NCBI GenBank assembly: GCA_050742455.1
Contig: JBOGIG010000085.1
Span: forward strand, 1 to 43,092
Origin: JBOGIG01 sp050742455
GTDB lineage: Bacteria > Actinomycetota > Acidimicrobiia > Acidimicrobiales > JBOGIG01
Length of the DNA stretch: 43,092 nt
Reading direction: 5' to 3'
The position numbers and the translations under genes are program-made. Numbering within the stretch: the first letter of the stretch is position 1; each line of letters opens with the position of its first letter. This document shows positions 39,453 through 43,092 of this stretch, piece by piece. The notes under the pieces were generated by a model, which was not told the DNA's origin, ran no database searches, and saw only the letters and a list, made by a program, of their open reading frames with translations.

Positions 39453-39877
39453 AGCGGGCAGGGTGGCCGCCCGGCTTCGACCAGGAGCGTTCCTTGAATG
39501 GCGAGCGCGCTGACCTGTTCCCGGGTGGCCCGGAACTGGGCCACGGCGCCCACTTCATCTTCGCCGACGGCCTCCTCGACAATCAACAGGACGTGGTCGG
39601 CCACTTCGTCATAGGACAGTCCCATGTTGCCCACCACCCATTCCGGTTCTGCCGGGCCGCCCAGGTCGGGCGGACCGTGGAGGTGCCCGGCTCGGGGCAA
39701 ATCAGCAAGCAGCCTTCCCAGGTATTGACAAAGGGCCGCCACCTGGGCTTTTTCCATCTTGAGGGTAACGCTCATGGAACCCTGGCGGGCTTGGAGCAGG
39801 AAAAGCCGCTGACCAGTGGGCCCGACCGTTCCCACCGCAATCTGGTCCACCGCATCGAAATCGTAGGACTCGCTCAC
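39380..39877 (-). CDS. DUF3090 protein
   Basis: This 165-residue protein has the DUF3090 pattern: YDFDAVDQIAVGTVGPTGQRLFLLQAR at the start region (shown in part), LKMEKAQVAALCQYLGRLL and a C-terminal zinc-ribbon-like CPLCSYPLDPSGHDCPKTNGH. The four Cys/His residues could bind zinc. Function is unknown. The GTG start overlaps the phosphomutase stop by four bases, and the 3' end overlaps the SCO1664-like gene. Confidence 0.87.
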   Translation of the reverse strand: MSESYDFDAVDQIAVGTVGPTGQRLFLLQARQGSMSVTLKMEKAQVAALCQYLGRLLADLPRAGHLHGPPDLGGPAEPEWVVGNMGLSYDEVADHVLLIVEEAVGEDEVGAVAQFRATREQVSALAIQGTLLVEAGRPPCPLCSYPLDPSGHDCPKTNGHRPPTT

Positions 39878-40527
39878 GACACCTTCACCCCGCCGATGCC
39901 GCCGACAGCGTTGACGCCAAGAACCGCAGGCCCGGTGGGTCCGTAGGAGACGGAGGTGATCGAGCAGGGCGAGATGACGATGCGCTGGAACAGGTCCAAG
40001 GGGGTCCCGAGAGCGTCGGCCACCGCCGCCTTGATGGGATCGGCATGAGAAACCAGCACCACCGACTGGCCCCGGTGGGCCGCGGCCAGTCGGTGGATGG
40101 TGCCGGTGATGCGGGCCTGCATCTCACAAAATGATTCGCCGCCTGGGAAGCGGAAGCCGCTCGGCCACCGCTGGACTGTCTTCCACTCGGGGAGCTTCAT
40201 CAACTTGCGGAGCTCGGCCCCGGTCCACTCCCCGAAGTCGCACTCCAGAAGTCCCTTGTCGATCTTGGGCTTTAGTCCGAGCGAACGGGCAATCGGGGCC
40301 GCCGTCTGGCGGGCCCGCTCCAGGGGGGAGGCGTAGACGGCGGCCACCTTGCCCACCTGGGCCAGCCGAGCGGCGGTGGCCTCGGCCTGGGCCCGCCCCT
40401 CCTCACTCAAGGACAGACCGGCTGCCCGTCCGGGCAGCACCGCCCCGGTCGTGGGGGTGAGCCCATGGCGAACGAAGAAAAACAGGGTGGAAGATCCAAC
40501 GTGAGCCTTGGTCGAGCGTGGTGTCAT
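39874..40527 (-). CDS. Histidine phosphatase, MSMEG_4193 phosphomutase-like family
   Basis: This 217-residue protein has the phosphatase RHG motif in FFFVRHGLTPTTGAVLPG, LSEEGRAQAEATA, YASPLERARQTAAPIA, the acid in LLECDFGEWTGAEL and the second His in VVLVSHADPIKAAVADAL. It hydrolyses phosphate esters in the cytoplasm; the substrate is unknown. ATG 40527 is chosen to give the family N-terminus. It is the first gene of the unit with DUF3090 and SCO1664 and is divergent from the uracil-DNA glycosylase gene. Confidence 0.9.
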   Translation of the reverse strand: MTPRSTKAHVGSSTLFFFVRHGLTPTTGAVLPGRAAGLSLSEEGRAQAEATAARLAQVGKVAAVYASPLERARQTAAPIARSLGLKPKIDKGLLECDFGEWTGAELRKLMKLPEWKTVQRWPSGFRFPGGESFCEMQARITGTIHRLAAAHRGQSVVLVSHADPIKAAVADALGTPLDLFQRIVISPCSITSVSYGPTGPAVLGVNAVGGIGGVKVS

Positions 40528-40537
40528 GACCAACCCA

Positions 40538-40571
40538 CCGTAGTCTTTGGCCCGCCGTAGTCTTTTGCCCA
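40538..40571 (+). promoter_or_regulatory. Duplicated -10 region before the uracil-DNA glycosylase gene
   Basis: A 17-bp near-perfect tandem repeat (40538-40554, 40555-40571) duplicates CCGTAGTCTTT. The second TAGTCT (40558-40563) lies seven bases before the ATG at 40571 and fits a leaderless -10; the first copy provides a second hexamer 17 bases upstream. Confidence 0.5.
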
Positions 40572-41326
40572 TGGTCCGCCGCCCCTTGGAGACACCGGAC
40601 ATGCCGGACCGACCGTCGGCGTCGAGCTCGGTGGAAATGCCGGATCGCCGCGACGAGGCGGACCGCCTGGCTGAGTTGGGCGAACGGGTCACCAATTGTC
40701 GGACCTGTCCCCGCTTGGTGGCCTGGCGCGAGGAGGTGGCTCGGACGAAGCGTGCCGCTTATGCAGATCAGGAGTACTGGGGCCGGCCCATTCCCGGCTT
40801 TGGCGATCCCCTTGCGCAATTGTTGGTGGTGGGGTTGGCGCCGGCGGCGCATGGCGGTAACCGGACGGGGAGGATCTTTACCGGGGACCGGTCGGGGGAC
40901 TGGCTCTTCGGCGCCCTGTGGCGGGCTGGCTACGCCAACCAACCCACCAGCGCTTCGCTCGACGACGGCCTGGAGCTTGGCGGCGCCTACGTGACGGCCG
41001 TGGTGCGCTGTGCCCCGCCGGCCAACAAGCCCACGACGACCGAAAGGGATAACTGCCTGGGGTACCTGGTCGAAGAGATGCACCTCTTGACCAACGTCAA
41101 GGTGATCGTGGCTCTTGGCCAGTTCGCCTACCAGTGTCTATCCGGCATACTCGGGCTCAGGCCCAGGCCACGGTTCGGGCACGGTGTCGAGGTCCGGCTG
41201 CCCGAGGGCGGCCACCTGATTTGTTCCTTCCATCCGTCCCAGCAGAACACCTTCACCGGTCGGCTCACGCAGGACATGTTTGACGCCGTCTTTTCCCGGT
41301 GCCGTGAGTTGGAGCAGCTCGACTAG
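40571..41326 (+). CDS. Family 5 uracil-DNA glycosylase (UDGb)
   Basis: This 251-residue DNA repair enzyme removes uracil and related bases from DNA. The Fe-S Cys include NCRTCPRL and further Cys in VRCAPPANKPTTTERDNC. Motif 1 is GLAPAAHGGNRTGRIFTGDRSG, the UDGb form without the usual polar Asp/Asn, and motif 2 is HPSQQNTFTGRLT. The ATG at 40571 is preferred over an in-frame TTG at 40547 because of the TAGTCT spacing. The TAG stop shares CTAG with the stop of the convergent FrhB-like gene. Confidence 0.9.
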   Translation: MVRRPLETPDMPDRPSASSSVEMPDRRDEADRLAELGERVTNCRTCPRLVAWREEVARTKRAAYADQEYWGRPIPGFGDPLAQLLVVGLAPAAHGGNRTGRIFTGDRSGDWLFGALWRAGYANQPTSASLDDGLELGGAYVTAVVRCAPPANKPTTTERDNCLGYLVEEMHLLTNVKVIVALGQFAYQCLSGILGLRPRPRFGHGVEVRLPEGGHLICSFHPSQQNTFTGRLTQDMFDAVFSRCRELEQLD

Positions 41327-42447
41327 GCAGGTGACGGCATCAGGCCTGGCTCGGGTGGCGCCCCTTGCGGCCAACGCCGCCGGGATACTCGGGAGAGCTT
41401 GCGCATCAGCTCGATGGCGCCCGGGTCATCATCGCCGGGACGGATCTCGATGGCCCCGGCGGCCAACAGCCCGTCCATGACGTCCCGACCCCGGTCGGTG
41501 CGCACCACGGTCAGGGTCCAGTCGTTGAACGCCCCGATGCCGCCGGTGGATATGTCGGCATGCTCGGCGGCGAAGTCCGGGCACGCCTTGCACCCCTGGC
41601 GGGTCCAGGCATGGCACTCCTTGAGCGGGATCTCATGGTAGGCGCCGTCGCGCATCCAGATCTGGAAGACTCCCTTGATGTTCATCTTGACCATGTCGGC
41701 TCGAGCCAGGCCGTACTTGGCCTCGAACAGTTCCTCGAAGATCGCGTCGTCGAAGGTCTTGGAGCACAGCAGTCCAATGGTGAGCGCGAATCGACGGGCC
41801 ACCTTGCCTGCCTTGCGGGCGGCCATGACCGGAGGCACCGAGGCCTGGCAGCTCATCCCCACCATGGCGATCTTCTCGGCTCCGGCGGCGATGGCCTGGG
41901 GATAGGCCAGGGTGTTGGCCGAGTAGGTGTAGCGAGAGCCGGCCCCGGCCAGGACCTCATCTTTGGTCCGGGCCACTCCCGGGACTGCTTTCCAGGTGGA
42001 TCCGTCCCCCTCCAGATATGAGACCAGGGCAGCGTCGATTATCCCTTCCTCCAAAGCCCAGATGAGAATGGCCGACACCAGCCCGCCATCTTGTCCCCGT
42101 CCGGCAACGTCGGGATCGGTGGCTCGGGCAAGGACGATGTCCTTGGACACCCCGGCCACTTCTGATTCCTCGCGGGGTCGTCCGAACATGTGGGTGTCGA
42201 TCTCGGGCTCCCACAGCCGAAATCGGGGACAGGCCCGGGTACACAACGTGCAGCCCCTCTCACCGTGGGTGCAATTGTCCCAGCCGCCATCGGCCTCGAC
42301 ATGGAAGGGTTGGTATACCCCGCCTGAGTCGTTGTACTCGAGGACGTCATAGGGGCAGGCGACGATGCAGCCGGCGCAGCCGGTGCACAGCCCCGTGGTC
42401 ACGACTTCGTTGAGCAGGTGAGCCCAGTGTGGCTTCTCGGGTGGCAC
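41323..42447 (-). CDS. Coenzyme F420 hydrogenase/dehydrogenase beta-subunit family protein (FrhB-like)
   Basis: This 374-residue protein has ferredoxin-type clusters (LCTGCAGCIVACPYDVLEY and GCTLCTRACPRFR), then the FrhB N and C domains: GRGQDGGLVSAILIWAL, AGSRYTYSANTLAY, VGMSCQASVPPV, LLCSKTFDD and CKACPDFAAEHADISTGGIG. Family members bind F420 or FAD and pass electrons to a ferredoxin or reductase partner, which is not present here. The start is a GTG at 42447 with TACATT eight bases upstream. It is divergent from the Fpg relic. Confidence 0.88.
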   Translation of the reverse strand: MPPEKPHWAHLLNEVVTTGLCTGCAGCIVACPYDVLEYNDSGGVYQPFHVEADGGWDNCTHGERGCTLCTRACPRFRLWEPEIDTHMFGRPREESEVAGVSKDIVLARATDPDVAGRGQDGGLVSAILIWALEEGIIDAALVSYLEGDGSTWKAVPGVARTKDEVLAGAGSRYTYSANTLAYPQAIAAGAEKIAMVGMSCQASVPPVMAARKAGKVARRFALTIGLLCSKTFDDAIFEELFEAKYGLARADMVKMNIKGVFQIWMRDGAYHEIPLKECHAWTRQGCKACPDFAAEHADISTGGIGAFNDWTLTVVRTDRGRDVMDGLLAAGAIEIRPGDDDPGAIELMRKLSRVSRRRWPQGAPPEPGLMPSPA

Positions 42448-42492
42448 GTCGTCCCAATGTAGTCGCCATGCCGACCGCTATTTTCGGGGTCC

Positions 42493-42537
42493 GTGCCCGA
42501 GGTCCCAGAGGTGGAGGCCTACCGTCGCCTTGCCTGA
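42493..42537 (+). pseudogene. Truncated start of an Fpg/Nei-type DNA glycosylase gene
   Basis: A GTG opens a frame reading VPEVPEVEAYRRLA and then TGA. Pro-Glu-x-Pro-Glu-Val-Glu at the very N-terminus, with the catalytic Pro2-Glu3, is the signature of formamidopyrimidine-DNA glycosylases. Skipping one base at the stop adds DASLGQ, which also fits the family, after which similarity is lost. TATTTT lies eight bases before the GTG, so the old promoter may survive. It looks like a gene deleted after its first codons; a chance match of this length is unlikely but not excluded. Confidence 0.5.
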
Positions 42538-42572
42538 CGCATCCCTCGGACAAATGACCGATAAACTCCACG

Positions 42573-42588
42573 GGTGACGAAGGTCACA
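42573..42588. promoter_or_regulatory. CRP-like inverted repeat
   Basis: GGTGACGAAGGTCACA differs from TGTGA-(6)-TCACA at one base. It lies about 160 bp before the secreted-protein ATG and just after a TAAACT hexamer. It is the second CRP-type palindrome in the window. Confidence 0.5.
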
Positions 42589-42698
42589 GTTGCACCGGTG
42601 TCGAAAACAACAGGCACGAAGACAGGACCGGGGGGTCGGGGATTGGTCCGAGGACGAGGCGCAAAAGCATTGGGGCCAAAATATTGGGCACCACGGTG

Positions 42699-42728
42699 TC
42701 GGGGGCCAGCACATCGGGCGCCAGCACA
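42699..42728 (+). repeat. 15-bp tandem repeat
   Basis: Two 15-bp copies (42699-42713, 42714-42728) differ at one base, and the first bases of a third copy follow. In the frame of the downstream gene they read SGAST twice, so they may be part of a longer N-terminus. Confidence 0.7.
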
Positions 42729-42746
42729 TCGGGGGATTGGAAAGAG

Positions 42747-43092
42747 ATGACCAAGGTGGGGGCCAAGTCAGGTAGGTGGGGGTCGTTTCGAACGACGCGC
42801 CTGGCCGGCGTGGTCGTGTTGGCCGGGAGCGTGTTCACCTGGGTTGTATCCACCCCGGCCGGCGCCGCGCCCGATCCGGGCCAGGGCTCGGCCAGTGCCG
42901 TTTCCGCCTCCATTACGCCTCGCGACGGATCCCTGGCCGTCGGGGTGACGCTGGGCGAAGCCCTGGCCGGGCACACCAATGGCATTGCCAAGGCCGCCTC
43001 CCAAGGCATCGATCTCGGAGCCGTCGGCACTTCGCTCACATCTCAGAACTGCGGCCAGGCCCCCACAGTCCAGCCCAGCCAGATTCCCCAGA
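42747..43092 (+). CDS. Secreted protein of unknown function, N-terminal part (runs off the window)
   Basis: An open frame of 115 codons runs to the window edge. The N-terminus is basic (GAKSGRWGSFRTTR), followed by a hydrophobic core (LAGVVVLAGSVFTWVVS) and a signal-peptidase site after TPAGAA. The mature part is Ala/Ser/Gly-rich with DGSLAVGVTLGEALAGHT and one Cys in SQNCGQAP. It looks like an exported surface or wall-associated protein. ATG 42747 is the best start for a signal peptide; a GTG at 42696 would add 17 residues with a repeat. Confidence 0.7.
   Translation, partial: MTKVGAKSGRWGSFRTTRLAGVVVLAGSVFTWVVSTPAGAAPDPGQGSASAVSASITPRDGSLAVGVTLGEALAGHTNGIAKAASQGIDLGAVGTSLTSQNCGQAPTVQPSQIPQ

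Larger units (their letters stand above)
42538..42746. other. Upstream region of the secreted-protein gene
   Basis: No gene is supported here. It holds a CRP-like inverted repeat (42573-42588), a TAAACT hexamer (42563-42568) that could be a -10, and a 15-bp tandem repeat (42699-42728). The downstream gene's frame is open back to 42558 with a GTG at 42696, so part of this could be coding. Confidence 0.45.

Noticed and set aside
42590..42775. Frame encoding a Gly/His/Gln-rich repeat (GGQHIGRQHIGG)
   Set aside because: It is an alternative reading of the 15-bp repeat and has no signal or family match; the overlapping frame with a signal peptide is more plausible.

Overview
The window is 43 kb of GC-rich, densely coded bacterial DNA, most likely from an actinobacterium (Actinomycetota). 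The lineage markers are a WhiB1-like regulator next to a PdtaS-type sensor kinase and a YegS-like lipid kinase, a DUF3107 protein, a BagA/BagB-like pair of ArsA ATPases, two F420-linked proteins (Ddn-like and FrhB-like), an EchA6-like crotonase, and the SCO1664 / DUF3090 / phosphomutase trio. A complete System I cytochrome c maturation operon is unusual for the classic actinomycetes and suggests a deeper class such as Acidimicrobiia. That placement is an inference.

Layout. 1-4.2 kb: an unidentified partial gene, a Ddn-like F420 reductase, a DUF4389 membrane protein, a zinc alcohol dehydrogenase and a glycosyltransferase. 4.2-8.8 kb: an acyl-CoA block (crotonase, acyl-CoA carboxylase carboxyltransferase, a 70-residue biotin carrier, a second EchA6-like crotonase) interrupted by GDP-mannose dehydratase. 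8.8-17.4 kb: ccdA-ccmABCDEFGHI, with a second thioredoxin converging from the other strand. 17.4-19.2 kb: the large and small parts of an AtuA-like protein. 19.2-22.4 kb: an Fe-S divergon, with sufR and a cysteine desulfurase on the minus strand and mrp on the plus strand. 22.5-24 kb: a Tat-exported molybdopterin oxidoreductase overlapping its cytochrome b partner. 24-31.2 kb: dGTPase, DUF3107, two ArsA-like ATPases, an O-methyltransferase, a PHP hydrolase, pdtaS and whiB1. 31.4-35.2 kb: glycerophosphodiester phosphodiesterase, a lipid kinase and etfBA. 35.2-38.7 kb: MarR, a ferritin-like diiron protein, an FAD sugar-lactone oxidase and a VapBC-type toxin-antitoxin pair. 38.7-43.1 kb: SCO1664/DUF3090/phosphomutase, a family 5 uracil-DNA glycosylase, an FrhB-like protein, a possible relic of an Fpg-type glycosylase gene and the start of a secreted protein.

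Three themes recur. First, many transcription units begin with a TANNNT hexamer only 6-9 bases before a start codon that lacks a Shine-Dalgarno sequence, the mark of leaderless mRNAs. Second, short tandem repeats (6-48 bp units, mostly multiples of three) sit at protein ends, linkers and promoters at a dozen loci. Third, convergent genes are packed tightly: three pairs share four bases at their stop codons, and one pair places both stops inside a 26-bp perfect palindrome. Regulatory sites include a perfect CRP-type palindrome upstream of whiB1, a second near-perfect one at 42.57 kb, and an inverted repeat overlapping the sufR promoter.

I saw no tRNA, rRNA, insertion sequence or CRISPR array. 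All functional calls rest on reading motifs by eye; no database search was run.
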